A DNA stretch of 64,000 nt, taken from assembly GCF_937936315.1 (NCBI RefSeq), contig NZ_CALGWU010000054.1, forward strand, positions 1 through 64,000, given 5' to 3'. The notes beneath the pieces were generated by a model, which saw nothing but the letters and a program-made list of their open reading frames with translations, was not told where the DNA came from and did no database searches. Both the position numbers and the translations under genes were made by a program. The stretch is from an uncultured Capnocytophaga sp. GTDB taxonomy: Bacteria; Bacteroidota; Bacteroidia; Flavobacteriales; Flavobacteriaceae. Shown here one piece after another: positions 41,329-51,789 of the stretch (its first letter is position 1; the number at the start of each line of letters is the position of its first letter).

Positions 41329-43827
41329 ATGGAATACAATATAGAAGGTATGGGGTGCACAGGTTGTGCCAATACCATACAAAAAAAGCTCTCTGAAGTA
41401 GCAGGCGTAACAGCTGTTACCGTAGATTTCGCTACTAAAAAAGCTACTGTCGAAACTGATAGAGAAATCCCTTTTGAAGCTCTTGAAAAAGCCTTAGAGG
41501 GTACTCATTATAGCATTCATCAGTCTTCAAATTCTGAAGGCTCTGGTGTTTTCTATTGTCCTATGCACTGCGAAGGCGATAAAACCTACGATCATCCTGG
41601 TGATTGTCCTATATGTGGTATGGATTTAGTAGAGCAAGTAGGAGGAGCTCAACAACATCATCACCACCAAGAGTCTCCCAAAAAAGTTAAAGGCAATGGC
41701 GTTTTCTATTGCCCTATGCACTGCGAGGGCGACAAAACCTACGACCACCCTGGCGATTGCCCCGTGTGTGGTATGGATTTAGTAGAGCAAGTAAGCACAG
41801 AGGCTCCTGAAGGTGAAAGTGCGGAAGAGCAAAAGCGCAAAAAGTTACGCCGTCACTTTTGGGGTGCCGTAGCTTTTACACTCCCTATCTTTATCATCGC
41901 AATGAGCGGAATGTGGCACAACAATCCGCTGTATGAGTTAATGCCTATAAGTGCGTGGAATTGGGTGCAGTTTGCACTCTCCTTGCCTGTGGTGTTCTAT
42001 TTCTGTTGGGTATTTTTTGAAAGAGCTTGGCGCAGTATCCGCTCCTTGCGCTTCAATATGTTTACCCTCATCGGGATAGGCGCTGGCGTAGCGTGGCTTT
42101 TCAGTGTTGTAGGTCTCTTAGCCCCCGATATTTTCCCTGAACAATTCAAAGAACACGGCTCAATACACTTGTATTTTGAGGCGGCTACTGTTATCCTTAC
42201 CTTAGTACTTTTAGGACAAGTGCTTGAAGCCGATGCCCACAGTCGTACGCAAGGGGCTATCAAAAAACTGTTGAATTTAGCTCCTAATGAGGCTACTAAA
42301 ATTGTTCACGGCGAGGAAATAAGAGTCTCTATAGAAGAAGTAACCTTAGGCGATTTGCTTCGTGTAAAACCTGGTGAGAAAATCCCCGTTGATGGTGTAA
42401 TTACCGAAGGCAATGCAAGCATAGATGAGAGTATGATTACGGGAGAGCCCATTCCTGCTGAAAAAGGAGTGGGCAGTAAAGTGTCGGCAGGTACGCTCAA
42501 CGGTGCTCAATCGTTTGTGATGAAAGCTGAAAAAGTAGGTAGTGACACCCTGCTCTCTCAAATAGTGCAATTGGTACAACAAGCCAGCAGTAGTCGCGCA
42601 CCTATTCAAAACTTAGCCGATAAGATAGCCTCCTATTTCGTGCCTATTGTTATCACCATTTCGGTACTTACTTTTATAGTATGGTCTGTATTGGGTGGTG
42701 AAAACGCTTATATATATGCCTTGCTCAATGCGGTTGCTGTGCTCATTATTGCCTGCCCTTGTGCGCTGGGGTTAGCAACTCCTATGTCGGTAATGGTAGG
42801 CGTAGGTAGAGGAGCGCAACACGGTATTTTGATACGCAATGCCGAAGCCTTAGAGGTGATGAACAAAGTAAACACATTAGTCATCGACAAAACAGGCACA
42901 CTTACTGAGGGGAAACCCAGTGTGAGCGAAGTATTTACCTTTGGCAACAGAAGTGAAAAGGACTTGTTACAAGTGCTCTATAGTCTCAATCAGCACAGTG
43001 AACACCCTTTAGCAAAAGCTACCAATGCATACACTCAAGCACAAGGTGCTACTCCCCTACCCTTTACTAACTTTGAAGCCTTGGCGGGCAGAGGGGTAAA
43101 AGCCTCTTACGAAGAAAAAAATTATTTCTTTGGCAATGAACGATTGATGGAAGAAATCGGTGCTCCTTTATCCGAAGAAATACAAACTGTGGTAAAAACA
43201 GCGCAAGCAGCAGGAAAAACCGTTTCACTTCTCGCTATAGAAAAAGAAATCATTGGGGTAGTAACCATCACCGATAGAGTAAAAATCTCTACTGTTCAAG
43301 CCTTACAAGAGTTGCAAGACTTGGGGGTAGAAATCGTAATGCTTACAGGCGATAATTCGCTTACAGCTGCAGCTATTGCCAAAGAAATAGGCATCAATAA
43401 CTACAAAGCTGGTATGCTCCCTCAAAACAAACAAGCTGAAGTAGCGCGTTTGCAAGCTGAAGGAAAAATCGTAGCAATGGCAGGCGATGGTATCAACGAT
43501 GCGCCTGCTTTGGCACAAGCTAACGTAGGCATCGCAATGGGCACCGGTACTGATATCGCTATAGAAAGTGCTGAAATCACCTTAGTAAAAGGCGATTTAA
43601 ATGGTATTGTAAAAGCTAAAAAACTCAGCAAAGCAGTAATGAAAAACATACACGAAAACCTATTTTTTGCTTTGGTATACAACGTTGTAGGTATCCCCGT
43701 TGCTGCAGGAGTGCTATACCCTATCTTTGGCATTTTGCTCTCCCCTATGCTCGGAGCTTTAGCAATGAGCCTTAGCTCAGTAAGTGTCATCAGCAATGCC
43801 CTACGCTTAAAAAGAACCAAACTCTGA
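41329..43827 (+). CDS. copA: Copper-exporting P1B-type ATPase
   Basis: 832 residues. N-terminal HMA domain with GMGCTGC (residues ~8-13); then two nearly identical ~30-residue heavy-metal-binding modules ([20 protein letters not shown] and CGMDLVEQV, ~73-103 and ~125-155) separated by a His-rich linker (QQHHHHQE). The transporter core has eight helices, metal site CPC (476-478, in [13 protein letters not shown]), TGEP, phosphorylation Asp520 in [11 protein letters not shown] motif (SEHPLA) and [10 protein letters not shown]. It pumps Cu(I) out of the cytoplasm. It follows an AraC-type regulator, and its stop codon lies in a heptanucleotide repeat. Confidence 0.96.
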   Translation: MEYNIEGMGCTGCANTIQKKLSEVAGVTAVTVDFATKKATVETDREIPFEALEKALEGTHYSIHQSSNSEGSGVFYCPMHCEGDKTYDHPGDCPICGMDLVEQVGGAQQHHHHQESPKKVKGNGVFYCPMHCEGDKTYDHPGDCPVCGMDLVEQVSTEAPEGESAEEQKRKKLRRHFWGAVAFTLPIFIIAMSGMWHNNPLYELMPISAWNWVQFALSLPVVFYFCWVFFERAWRSIRSLRFNMFTLIGIGAGVAWLFSVVGLLAPDIFPEQFKEHGSIHLYFEAATVILTLVLLGQVLEADAHSRTQGAIKKLLNLAPNEATKIVHGEEIRVSIEEVTLGDLLRVKPGEKIPVDGVITEGNASIDESMITGEPIPAEKGVGSKVSAGTLNGAQSFVMKAEKVGSDTLLSQIVQLVQQASSSRAPIQNLADKIASYFVPIVITISVLTFIVWSVLGGENAYIYALLNAVAVLIIACPCALGLATPMSVMVGVGRGAQHGILIRNAEALEVMNKVNTLVIDKTGTLTEGKPSVSEVFTFGNRSEKDLLQVLYSLNQHSEHPLAKATNAYTQAQGATPLPFTNFEALAGRGVKASYEEKNYFFGNERLMEEIGAPLSEEIQTVVKTAQAAGKTVSLLAIEKEIIGVVTITDRVKISTVQALQELQDLGVEIVMLTGDNSLTAAAIAKEIGINNYKAGMLPQNKQAEVARLQAEGKIVAMAGDGINDAPALAQANVGIAMGTGTDIAIESAEITLVKGDLNGIVKAKKLSKAVMKNIHENLFFALVYNVVGIPVAAGVLYPIFGILLSPMLGALAMSLSSVSVISNALRLKRTKL

Positions 43828-43886
43828 AACCTGAAACCTGAAACCTGACCCCTGACACCTGACACCTGACACCTGACACCTGACAC
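43824..43886. repeat. Heptanucleotide array (CTGACAC family), nine units
   Basis: CTGAAAC x3, CTGACCC, CTGACAC x5 at a strict 7-base period, followed by CTAATA. The first unit contains the copA stop codon TGA. The end of the array is 11 bases before the next ATG. Confidence 0.85.
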
Positions 43887-43897
43887 CTAATAATACA

Positions 43898-44977
43898 ATG
43901 GAAATAACAAAAGGAAACAGAAAGTGGTTAGACGATTTGCAGCTCAACCACCCCGTAGTGATTGCGGGACCTTGCAGTGCCGAAACTGAAGAGCAAGTGC
44001 TAAAAATAGCGCACAGCCTCAAAAATACCGATGTATCTTTCTTCCGTGCCGGAATTTGGAAACCTCGTACCCGCCCTGGTATGTTTGAAGGTGTAGGTGC
44101 CTTAGGTCTCAAATGGTTACAACGCGTAAAAGAAGAAACAGGCTTAAAAATCGCTACCGAAGTAGCTAATAAAGACCACGTAAAGCTCGCTTTAGAACAC
44201 GATATCGATATGTTGTGGATAGGCGCACGCTCTACCGTGAGCCCTTTTATCATTCAAGAGATCGCCGATGAATTAGAAGGTACTGATAAGATTATCTTAG
44301 TAAAAAACCCTGTAAACCCCGACCTCCCCTTGTGGATAGGCGCCTTGGAACGCCTGCAACGTGCAGGTATTAAGAATTTAGGGGTGATACATCGCGGTTT
44401 CTCTACTTACGAAAAAACCAAATACCGCAATATTCCTGAATGGCAATTAGCAATCGAACTGCAAAACAAATTCCCAAACCTGCCCCTTATCTGTGATCCT
44501 TCACATATCACTGGCAAACGCGATTTGATATTCGACGTCTCACAAACAGCTCTCGACCTCAATTTCGATGGCTTAATGATCGAAACCCACTGCAATCCTG
44601 ATGCCGCGTGGAGCGATGCTGCCCAGCAAATCACACCTGAACAGCTTATCAAGATAATGGCAAACTTGCGCATTCGCAACACTTCTGTAAACGAAAAAAA
44701 CTATGTAAGTCAGTTAGGTGATTTAAGATCACGCATTGATATAATTGACGACCAATTATTAGATTTACTCAAAAAGCGTATGGATATAGCCGATGAGATT
44801 GGCGCTTTGAAAAAAACAAACAACGTAGCCATTTTGCAAAACACCCGTTGGCACGAAATCCTCGGAAAAGTGATCTTAGAAGGTGAGCAACGCAACCTCA
44901 GCGAAGAGTTTGTTATCCAAGTATTCAAAGCCATTCACCAAGAGTCTATCAATCGTCAAGAAAGAGTCGTGAGATAA
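43898..44977 (+). CDS. Bifunctional DAHP synthase/chorismate mutase
   Basis: 359 residues. Residues 1-265 are a type-I DAHP synthase (VVIAGPCSAET, RAGIWKPRTRPGMFEGVG, LLWIGAR-like LWIGARSTVSPF, PLICDPSHITGKRD with the metal-binding region, MIETHCNPDAAWSDA). Residues ~275-359 are an AroQ-type chorismate mutase (LRSRIDIIDDQLLDLLKKRMDIADEIGALK). The first part joins phosphoenolpyruvate and erythrose 4-phosphate at the head of aromatic amino acid synthesis; the second turns chorismate into prephenate. The fusion probably lets prephenate or aromatic amino acids control the first step. It is transcribed with or after copA, separated only by repeats. Confidence 0.95.
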   Translation: MEITKGNRKWLDDLQLNHPVVIAGPCSAETEEQVLKIAHSLKNTDVSFFRAGIWKPRTRPGMFEGVGALGLKWLQRVKEETGLKIATEVANKDHVKLALEHDIDMLWIGARSTVSPFIIQEIADELEGTDKIILVKNPVNPDLPLWIGALERLQRAGIKNLGVIHRGFSTYEKTKYRNIPEWQLAIELQNKFPNLPLICDPSHITGKRDLIFDVSQTALDLNFDGLMIETHCNPDAAWSDAAQQITPEQLIKIMANLRIRNTSVNEKNYVSQLGDLRSRIDIIDDQLLDLLKKRMDIADEIGALKKTNNVAILQNTRWHEILGKVILEGEQRNLSEEFVIQVFKAIHQESINRQERVVR

Positions 44978-45011
44978 TTTACCGATTTGTTAACAACTAA
45001 AAATAAAAATA

Positions 45012-45938
45012 ATGAATTATCAAAATGTAACTGATTTGCCTAATAACAATACTGTATTTTTGGTATGGGTATTTAAGAAGAATATAACGAAAAAACTACT
45101 AAAAAGCACTTTTGAAAAAGTATGTGGGTTGGTAGGCAACCTCAACAACTCAGTAGCCAACCGCTTTCCCGAAGGTCGTGCCAGTGTAACCATAGGCATT
45201 AGCCACAGCGCGTGGCTTGCTTTGGGGCTACCCGAACCGCTCCCTAAAGAACTCAAAGATTTTCAGCCTATCAAGGGGAGTAAACACACGGCTGTAGCCA
45301 CCGAAGGCGACTTGCATTTTCATATCCGCGCACACAACCAAAGTTTGGCTTACGATATGGCAGCTACTATTAACGAGGTAATGCAACCCATTGCCGACTG
45401 TATTGTAAACGTACAAGGTTTTAGATATTGGGACGGACGTGCGATCATTGGTTTTGTAGACGGTACCGAAAACCCTCGTGGCGCAGAACGCGAACAGTTT
45501 GCGGTAGTAGGTGATGAAGACCCCGATTACCAAGGAGGAAGCTACCTATTCGTACAAAAATACGTACACGATATGAACGCTTGGCGTGCGCTCCCCGTTA
45601 GCGAACAAGAAAAAGTAATAGGGCGTAGCAAAGAAATGGACATAGAAATGGACGAGGATACCAAGCCATCGAATGCGCACTCGGCACTTGCTAATGTAGG
45701 CGATGATTTGAAAGTAGTGAGAGACAATATGCCTTTCCACGACCCTATAAGTCACCAAATGGGTACTTACTTCATCTGTTATGCCAATACGTTTAGTACA
45801 GTAGAAAAGATGCTTACCAATATGTTTATAGGCAATCCCGCTGGTAATTACGACCGCCTATTAGATTTCAGCACAGCCGAAACAGGAACACTTTTCTTTG
45901 TACCATCTTTGGATATGTTAGATGAATTTGCAGGATAA
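45012..45938 (+). CDS. Dyp-type haem peroxidase
   Basis: 308 residues, no signal peptide, length of the short class-P (YfeX-like) form. The distal GFVDG motif is at 147-151 (Asp150 in AIIGFVDGTENP); the proximal haem ligand is probably His223 in SNAHSA, and Arg237 in VVRDNMPF fits the distal arginine. Dyp peroxidases oxidise dyes and other compounds with H2O2; small-form members are cytoplasmic and linked to oxidative stress or haem. A 34-base gap follows the aromatic enzyme; no regulatory relation is seen. Confidence 0.92.
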   Translation: MNYQNVTDLPNNNTVFLVWVFKKNITKKLLKSTFEKVCGLVGNLNNSVANRFPEGRASVTIGISHSAWLALGLPEPLPKELKDFQPIKGSKHTAVATEGDLHFHIRAHNQSLAYDMAATINEVMQPIADCIVNVQGFRYWDGRAIIGFVDGTENPRGAEREQFAVVGDEDPDYQGGSYLFVQKYVHDMNAWRALPVSEQEKVIGRSKEMDIEMDEDTKPSNAHSALANVGDDLKVVRDNMPFHDPISHQMGTYFICYANTFSTVEKMLTNMFIGNPAGNYDRLLDFSTAETGTLFFVPSLDMLDEFAG

Positions 45939-46038
45939 AAGATTACTACACTTTACCAAAGCTTCACACTTTGGAAAAGTTGATTAACCTGATTGTTAAA
46001 ACCTTATATTGAAGTTAGAAAAAAGCACGTGAAATAGT

Positions 46039-49000
46039 ATGAGTCCATCAGCAAATTATACTATATACAACGCCTCGGCAGGCTCTGGAAAAACCTATAG
46101 CCTCGTAAAGGCTTACTTGCAAATCATCCTCGGCAGCAAATACCCCGATTTGTTTAGGCAATTGCTCGCTATTACTTTCACCAATAAGGCGGTCTTTGAA
46201 ATGAAGAACCGCATCATTGAGCTTTTAGGCGTATTCAGTGAGGACAAAATGCTCACCAATCCTCACCCTATGTTTAGCGAGTTAGCAAAGGATTTGAAGC
46301 TCCCCGATGAGGAACTGAGAATGCGTTCAGCTAAAACTTTGGAGCATATACTGCACAACTACGCAGCCTTTAATATCAGCACTATCGATGGCTTCAACCA
46401 CCAACTGATACGCCGCTTTTCACACGATTTGCACCTCAATCCTTTCTTTGAAGTACAATTGGATAGCAAGGCTTTACTGGAGCGCGCGGTGGATAATTTG
46501 ATGAGTAAAGCAGGGAATGACACTGAACTCACCCAGCTACTCATCGATTTTGCCAACGAAAAAATAGATGACGACAAGAGTTGGGATACTACTAAAGAAC
46601 TGCTTGACGTAGCCGAAATGCTTACTAACGAAAACTATTATGAGCCTTTACAATTGCTGAAAGACAAGGAAATATCTAATTTTAAAGCCCTTAAAAACAC
46701 CCTACTCAACCAGCGCAACAATGCCCTAAAAACGATTAAAACTTCCGCTGATGACTTTATGCAACTGATGCACGACCATAGTTTAGACAGAGGTGCTTTT
46801 AACAGAGGTTATTTATACGATTTCTTCGATAAACTCACCGCCAACAACCCTAAGGAACCTTCGTGGGGCGTTGGTTGGCAAAACAATCTATTACAAGGCG
46901 AACCGCTTTATGCTAATTCAGCAGCTAAGAAGTACGACACTGCCCTTATCGATAGTTTGCAAGAGGTGATTGCCAACCTGTTTTTGGCTATCAAAGAGGC
47001 TTTTGGAACCCTTGCTTTTGCTAACAACGCGCTGAGATATGTTGTACCTTTGGCTTTGCTCAACCGCATACAAAAAGAAATAGAAAACATTAAAGAAGAA
47101 GAAAACATCTTGCCTATATGGGAGTTCAATGGGGTGATTTCTTCAGAACTCAGCAACCAGCCTGTACCTTTTATCTACGAGCGTATTGGCGAGAAATTCC
47201 GTCATTATTTCATCGATGAGTTTCAAGATACCTCAGTGCTGCAATGGCAGAACTTTATACCACTTATCCTCAATGCAGTACAAAGTGAGGTAAACAAACA
47301 ACGCGGGTCGGTATTGCTTGTGGGCGATGCTAAACAATCGATTTACCGTTGGCGAGGAGGCAAGGCTGAACAATTTATGAGTCTGTATAACAATGAAGCA
47401 AACCCTTTCCTCATCAAAGGAGAAGTAAAAGACCTCGACAAAAACTTCCGAAGTTTAGAAGCCATTATCGATTTCAACAACCTCTTTTTCAACTTTGCAG
47501 CAGACCTTTTCCAAAGTGAGACTTACAAAAACCTTTATAAAAACGCTGCACAAGAATATCCCAAAAACAAAAAAGAACAATCCTTACCCAAAGGCTATTT
47601 CAATCTCTCGTTTATCACTACAGAAGAAGAGGATATGTTTACGGAAGAGAATAACAACAGCAATGCTGTTATACTCTCACCGCGCGAACACAGCTATTGT
47701 GAAGCCATTTTAGAGAAAATAGAACACGCTAACCGTGCAGGGGCTGCCGATAAGGATATTACGATATTGGTGCGCACTAACCGCGAAGGAGCTGCCGTTG
47801 CCTCTTTCCTTTCAGAACACCAAAGAAATGTGATTTCCCCCGATTCGCTATTGCTGAAAAACGTGGCATCAGTACAATTTCTCGTCACCCTATTACGCTT
47901 GCTTTATCACCCCGAAAGTGAAGAACTCAAACTGCAATTACTCTTTGATTATCTGCGTTTTAAATCGACTAAAGACCCTCACTTATTCCTCAGCAAATAT
48001 GTAGAGGAGCCCATAAATACTTTCCTTGCCGATTTTCAGTTTTCTATAGAGCTGTTCAACCAATATTCTCTGTATGAAGGAGTTGCTCTGGCAGTAAATT
48101 GCTTTGACCTTGCCCGTCCTTCCGATGCTTATCTCACCCATTTTATGGATATTGTATTCGATTTCAAGAATGCGCGCAAAGGAGGCTTAGCCGATTTTTT
48201 AGAGTTCTGGGACGACCAGCAAGAAAAACTCAGCATCAGCTCTCCCGAAGGGTTAAACGCTATTACGGTAATGACAGTTCACAAGAGCAAAGGGCTTTCT
48301 GCTCCCGTGATTATCTACGCTTTTGCCGATAGCAAACTCATCGATACTCACACTGAAAAACTTTGGTTTCCAGTTGATAACGAGCAGTTTAACGGTTTTG
48401 ACTATTTGCTGGTGAACAGCAATAAAAGTTTAGTGAACTACGACCCAAAAGCTGAGCAACTGATGACTCAATTGCACGAACAAAACCTCCTCGACCAGCT
48501 AAATGTGCTATATGTAGCGATGACACGACCCGAATCGTTTCTTTATGTAATCACCTCGCTCCCCAAAGGCAGTGCTGGAACGTATGGCACGCTCTTTAAA
48601 GAGTTTTTAGAAGAAAACAAGCAGTGGAATGAGAATGTAGTGGAATATACCTTTGGTAACCCTGTATTTCCTGAGAAGAAAGAAAAAGCAGCTGAAAATG
48701 AAGCACCTATTCCTTTTCAAAAAGGTTGGCAGCAGCCGAACTACAAGATTGCGACGGGAGCTTCCCTATTATGGGACACTCACCAACAAGAAGCCTTGGA
48801 GCGCGGTAACTTGATTCACGAATTATTCTCAAAAATCACTTATGCCACCGACCTCAACGTTGTGCTCAACGATGCGCTACAAGAGGGTACTCTCACTTCC
48901 GAACAATACGAGTTATTACAACCCCAAATGACACGATTGCTCAGTGACAGCACTTTAGCACCCTTCTTTAGTGAGGACTACGAATACTTTATGGAACGTG

Positions 49001-49221
49001 AGTTTATAGATGCTAATGGCAACTATTTCCGTCCCGACCGACTTGCCTACAACCCCACCACTCGCGAAGTCTATATCATAGATTACAAAACCGGACAACC
49101 CAACGACCAATACCGCACCCAACTACAGCATTATCAACAAAACCTAACAGCCATAGGCTGGCAAGTAAAAGGAAAATATTTAGTATATTTAGATCTGGGA
49201 AAAGTGGAAAAGATTCTCTAA
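46039..49221 (+). CDS. UvrD/RecB-type helicase-nuclease (AddA-like)
   Basis: 1,060 residues. Helicase motif I ASAGSGKTYSLV (residues ~10-21), Ia LLAITFTNKAVFEMKNRI, II YFIDEFQDTSVLQWQ, III VLLVGDAKQSIYRWRGG, IV LDKNFRS, V TVMTVHKSKGLSAPVII, VI LLYVAMTRP-like LNVLYVAMTRPESF. A C-terminal PD-(D/E)XK nuclease is seen in FRPDRLAYNPTTREVYIIDYKTG (Asp, Asp-Tyr-Lys). Such proteins resect double-strand breaks for RecA with an AddB partner; addB is not adjacent here. Its stop codon overlaps that of the converging ATPase gene by 4 bases. Confidence 0.93.
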   Translation: MSPSANYTIYNASAGSGKTYSLVKAYLQIILGSKYPDLFRQLLAITFTNKAVFEMKNRIIELLGVFSEDKMLTNPHPMFSELAKDLKLPDEELRMRSAKTLEHILHNYAAFNISTIDGFNHQLIRRFSHDLHLNPFFEVQLDSKALLERAVDNLMSKAGNDTELTQLLIDFANEKIDDDKSWDTTKELLDVAEMLTNENYYEPLQLLKDKEISNFKALKNTLLNQRNNALKTIKTSADDFMQLMHDHSLDRGAFNRGYLYDFFDKLTANNPKEPSWGVGWQNNLLQGEPLYANSAAKKYDTALIDSLQEVIANLFLAIKEAFGTLAFANNALRYVVPLALLNRIQKEIENIKEEENILPIWEFNGVISSELSNQPVPFIYERIGEKFRHYFIDEFQDTSVLQWQNFIPLILNAVQSEVNKQRGSVLLVGDAKQSIYRWRGGKAEQFMSLYNNEANPFLIKGEVKDLDKNFRSLEAIIDFNNLFFNFAADLFQSETYKNLYKNAAQEYPKNKKEQSLPKGYFNLSFITTEEEDMFTEENNNSNAVILSPREHSYCEAILEKIEHANRAGAADKDITILVRTNREGAAVASFLSEHQRNVISPDSLLLKNVASVQFLVTLLRLLYHPESEELKLQLLFDYLRFKSTKDPHLFLSKYVEEPINTFLADFQFSIELFNQYSLYEGVALAVNCFDLARPSDAYLTHFMDIVFDFKNARKGGLADFLEFWDDQQEKLSISSPEGLNAITVMTVHKSKGLSAPVIIYAFADSKLIDTHTEKLWFPVDNEQFNGFDYLLVNSNKSLVNYDPKAEQLMTQLHEQNLLDQLNVLYVAMTRPESFLYVITSLPKGSAGTYGTLFKEFLEENKQWNENVVEYTFGNPVFPEKKEKAAENEAPIPFQKGWQQPNYKIATGASLLWDTHQQEALERGNLIHELFSKITYATDLNVVLNDALQEGTLTSEQYELLQPQMTRLLSDSTLAPFFSEDYEYFMEREFIDANGNYFRPDRLAYNPTTREVYIIDYKTGQPNDQYRTQLQHYQQNLTAIGWQVKGKYLVYLDLGKVEKIL

Positions 49222-49940
49222 TCCTCTCTAAAATACGCCTTAGGATTGTTCAAAAAAGTTTTAGTAATGATATAATGTTCTACTTCTTGCAAAGGGGTAG
49301 CTTGCATTCCATTTTTGGTAACTTCATAGATTAGTGCATCGGGCATTGCCATTAGGATTGGAGAATGGGTGGCGATGATAAACTGTGAACGCTCTTTCTT
49401 GAGATGTTCGCGTATGAAGTAAATGAGTGATAGTTGGTGTAAGGGCGAGAGGGCACTTTCTGGCTCATCAAAAATATAGATTCCTTGTCGCTTTACACGT
49501 TGGGTAATGATATGCAAAAAGGCTTCTCCGTGAGAAAAAGACGCTAAATTTTGTCCGTAGTTAAACATCATATTCTTATAGGTAGGATTTTGACTTTCAA
49601 ACGAATCAAAAATATTACCTTTAATTACGTAATCGCCAAAATCCTCTGAGCGAAAGAAAAAACCACGACCATCGCGTATCATATCGAGTTCTAAATCTTC
49701 TGCGAGTTGAGCAATAGGCTCAAACGATTCTTCTTGAAAACCTAATGTATTGTTGATACGAGCCAAATGGAGTTTGTAGGCAATAGCTTCAATAAGAGAT
49801 GATTTGCCGACCCCATTATCACCTACAATGAAAGTTACCGGCTGATCAAGATTGATATGTTTAGCATAGCGTACAGCTTCAGTATTATATGGAAATCCTT
49901 GCACTCTATCGGTGGTAATATTTAAGGAACGGATATACAT
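49218..49940 (-). CDS. RecF/SMC-like AAA ATPase
   Basis: 240 residues. Walker A IVGDNGVGKSSLIEAIAYKL (residues ~39-46), a small signature region (NYGQNLASFSHGEAFLHII), Walker B GIYIFDEPESALSPLHQL and the H-loop FIIATHSPILM. It is a short ABC-type ATPase without long coiled coils, of the group found alone in many bacteria with unclear roles in DNA or stress. The 3' end overlaps the helicase gene by 4 bases, tail to tail. Its promoter box (TATCTTTG) is at 49983-49990. Confidence 0.85.
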   Translation of the reverse strand: MYIRSLNITTDRVQGFPYNTEAVRYAKHINLDQPVTFIVGDNGVGKSSLIEAIAYKLHLARINNTLGFQEESFEPIAQLAEDLELDMIRDGRGFFFRSEDFGDYVIKGNIFDSFESQNPTYKNMMFNYGQNLASFSHGEAFLHIITQRVKRQGIYIFDEPESALSPLHQLSLIYFIREHLKKERSQFIIATHSPILMAMPDALIYEVTKNGMQATPLQEVEHYIITKTFLNNPKAYFRED

Positions 49941-49982
49941 AAGTAATTAGATAATGAGAAAATTATTAAATATGTGATGCGA

Positions 49983-49990
49983 CAAAGATA
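49983..49990 (-). promoter_or_regulatory. -7 box of the AAA ATPase gene
   Basis: TATCTTTG on the minus strand, ~43 bases before the ATG at 49940; divergent from the promoter at 50022-50051. Confidence 0.5.
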
Positions 49991-50021
49991 CAACATTTTG
50001 AAAAATAAACACATCCTTTCT

Positions 50022-50051
50022 TTGTTATTCCAACCAAAAACATTATCTTTG
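50022..50051 (+). promoter_or_regulatory. Promoter of the YCF48-like lipoprotein
   Basis: TTG at 50022-50024, a 19-base spacer and TATCTTTG at 50044-50051, 20 bases before the ATG at 50072. Confidence 0.75.
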
Positions 50052-50071
50052 CCTTTGTTTATCACTGATGT

Positions 50072-51118
50072 ATGAAACATATTGCTATTATTTTTATATT
50101 GCTTTGTCTTGGGGCGTGTAAGCACTCCAATCCTTATAAGGACACTACTATCGAATTGGTAGAAGTAAAGTCTTTTCCATTGGAGAAAATAAGCGTGCGA
50201 GCAATGGTGCTCTTAGAGAAAAACGTGGCTTTTGCAGGCTCCGATGCTACCTTTGGTTTTATCAACACTCAAAACCAAACTATTGCGACTTCTAACTTGA
50301 AGAATCGCGGGGTCATTTCGGATTTCCGTGCGGTGGCAGCTACGAGTCAGAACTTTTTTATGCTCTCTATCGGCAACCCTGCATTGCTCTACAAAGCTGA
50401 ACAAAGTGGTATGGAGGAAGTGTATCGCGAGGAACACCCCGATGTATTCTACGATGTATTGCGCTTTACGGACGACCAATTTGGCATCGCTATAGGCGAC
50501 CCTATCGACAATCGCCTATCGGTAGTAACAACGCTCAATGGCGGACAACAATGGACGAAACTCAAGTGGTCGCAATCACCTAAACTTGAAGAGGGTGAAA
50601 GTGTATTCGCTGCTAGCAACTCGGCTTTGGCGCACTATGGCAACAAACTATGGGTAGTGACAGGCGGTAGCAAAAGTAGGGTGTTATTCTCGGACAACAA
50701 GAGCTATAAATGGCAAGACCTCGCTACCCTACCCCTCGCCCAAGGTTCGCCTACTCAAGGGGCTTTCACCATAGCTTTCTACAACGACCAGCAGGGCATC
50801 GTTCTCGGTGGTGATTATGAACAACCTACAGAGCGCAAAGGCTCTGGCGCACTCACTTTCGATGGGGGTAAAACTTGGCAGCCTATCGCAACCGACAAGG
50901 CTATTGGCTATGCGAGTTGTGTGCAATACATCCCTAATAGTGAGGGGAATGCTTTGGTGGCAACTTCGCCTAATGGTCTTTTCTTCTCTAACGACCAAGG
51001 CAAGAGTTGGCAACAACTTTCGGATAAATCCTATCACGCACTCCTTTTTGTAGATGAACAAACTATGGTTGCTTCGGGTAATGAGAAAATCACCTTTTTT
51101 AGAGTTGTAAAAAAATGA
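50072..51118 (+). CDS. YCF48/BNR-type beta-propeller lipoprotein
   Basis: 348 residues. Lipobox LGAC near residue 16. The rest is a beta-propeller with repeated TLNGGQQWTKL, TFDGGKTWQPI and SNDQGKSWQQL turns, the Asp-box/BNR pattern shared with YCF48 and sialidases. No sialidase catalytic residues are seen, so it is a binding or assembly propeller of unknown job in the periplasm or on the surface. It overlaps the next gene (ATGA). Confidence 0.82.
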   Translation: MKHIAIIFILLCLGACKHSNPYKDTTIELVEVKSFPLEKISVRAMVLLEKNVAFAGSDATFGFINTQNQTIATSNLKNRGVISDFRAVAATSQNFFMLSIGNPALLYKAEQSGMEEVYREEHPDVFYDVLRFTDDQFGIAIGDPIDNRLSVVTTLNGGQQWTKLKWSQSPKLEEGESVFAASNSALAHYGNKLWVVTGGSKSRVLFSDNKSYKWQDLATLPLAQGSPTQGAFTIAFYNDQQGIVLGGDYEQPTERKGSGALTFDGGKTWQPIATDKAIGYASCVQYIPNSEGNALVATSPNGLFFSNDQGKSWQQLSDKSYHALLFVDEQTMVASGNEKITFFRVVKK

Positions 51119-51783
51119 TGGTAAGTGAGGTAACAGCTTTGCGAAAGGCTGGTGAGTTGGATGAAGCATTGCGTATCGCTCTCGAGGAATTTAAGGAAAA
51201 CGATAGCTGTATCAACAAATATTCGTTGGGCTGGGTGTATTACGATTTTTGCAAGAGGGCAGTAGCCGAAAACGATTTAGATGTTTTCCTACAATATGTA
51301 CAAACTCTCAAAGACCTGCATTTCAGCACTGAAGAAGTACTCATCACCGACCAACTGCTTTGGCAATATGTAAAACTCTTGGCTCAGTTGCGTAAAATAG
51401 GAAGAATAGCACTCATTGATGTGCTGTACGAGAGTTTGAAAGGTATGTATTTCACGATGCCTTCTGAAGCGTTTTCTGCTTTAGCGGAGCAGTTGCACAA
51501 AGTTTACAAAGACCGCGATGAATATTTGGAAGTAATTACTGATGTAATGCCTTTTCTGCGCGCTGAAGATTTTGCCCCTAAATCATACCAAGGTACGCTT
51601 ATAACGCCTTTAGCAGAACAAATTTACCGAACTTATAGCAAACATATATTAAAAAGTGGCGATAAAGAAATTATCGCCACCTTTATACCTATCTTGCATC
51701 AGTGGATGCAGGCACATCCTGAATACAATTCGCTTATTTACTACTATGTAGAGATGTGTAATTTTGCCGATATACCAATGTAA
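51115..51783 (+). CDS. Helical TPR-like protein
   Basis: 222 residues, all helical, no signal. The opening ALRKAGELDEALRIALEEFKENDSCINKYSLGWVYYDF is a TPR-like pair, followed by longer helices (YESLKGMYFTMPSEAFSALAEQLHKVY). No known family. The ATG at 51115 overlaps the propeller's stop (ATGA), so they are co-translated, which is odd for a cytoplasmic protein behind a lipoprotein. It converges on the MoxR gene with a 6-base gap. Confidence 0.7.
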   Translation: MMVSEVTALRKAGELDEALRIALEEFKENDSCINKYSLGWVYYDFCKRAVAENDLDVFLQYVQTLKDLHFSTEEVLITDQLLWQYVKLLAQLRKIGRIALIDVLYESLKGMYFTMPSEAFSALAEQLHKVYKDRDEYLEVITDVMPFLRAEDFAPKSYQGTLITPLAEQIYRTYSKHILKSGDKEIIATFIPILHQWMQAHPEYNSLIYYYVEMCNFADIPM

Positions 51784-51789
51784 TAATTA

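Noticed and set aside
43824..43886. The CTGACAC array as a CRISPR or replication iterons
   Set aside because: Units are contiguous, without spacers; no replication gene or AT-rich unwinding region is near, and the array overlaps a stop codon.
43422..44253. Minus-strand frames over copA and the repeat array
   Set aside because: They are shadows of copA and the DAHP synthase gene; their repeated SGVRCQV residues merely translate the 7-bp repeat.
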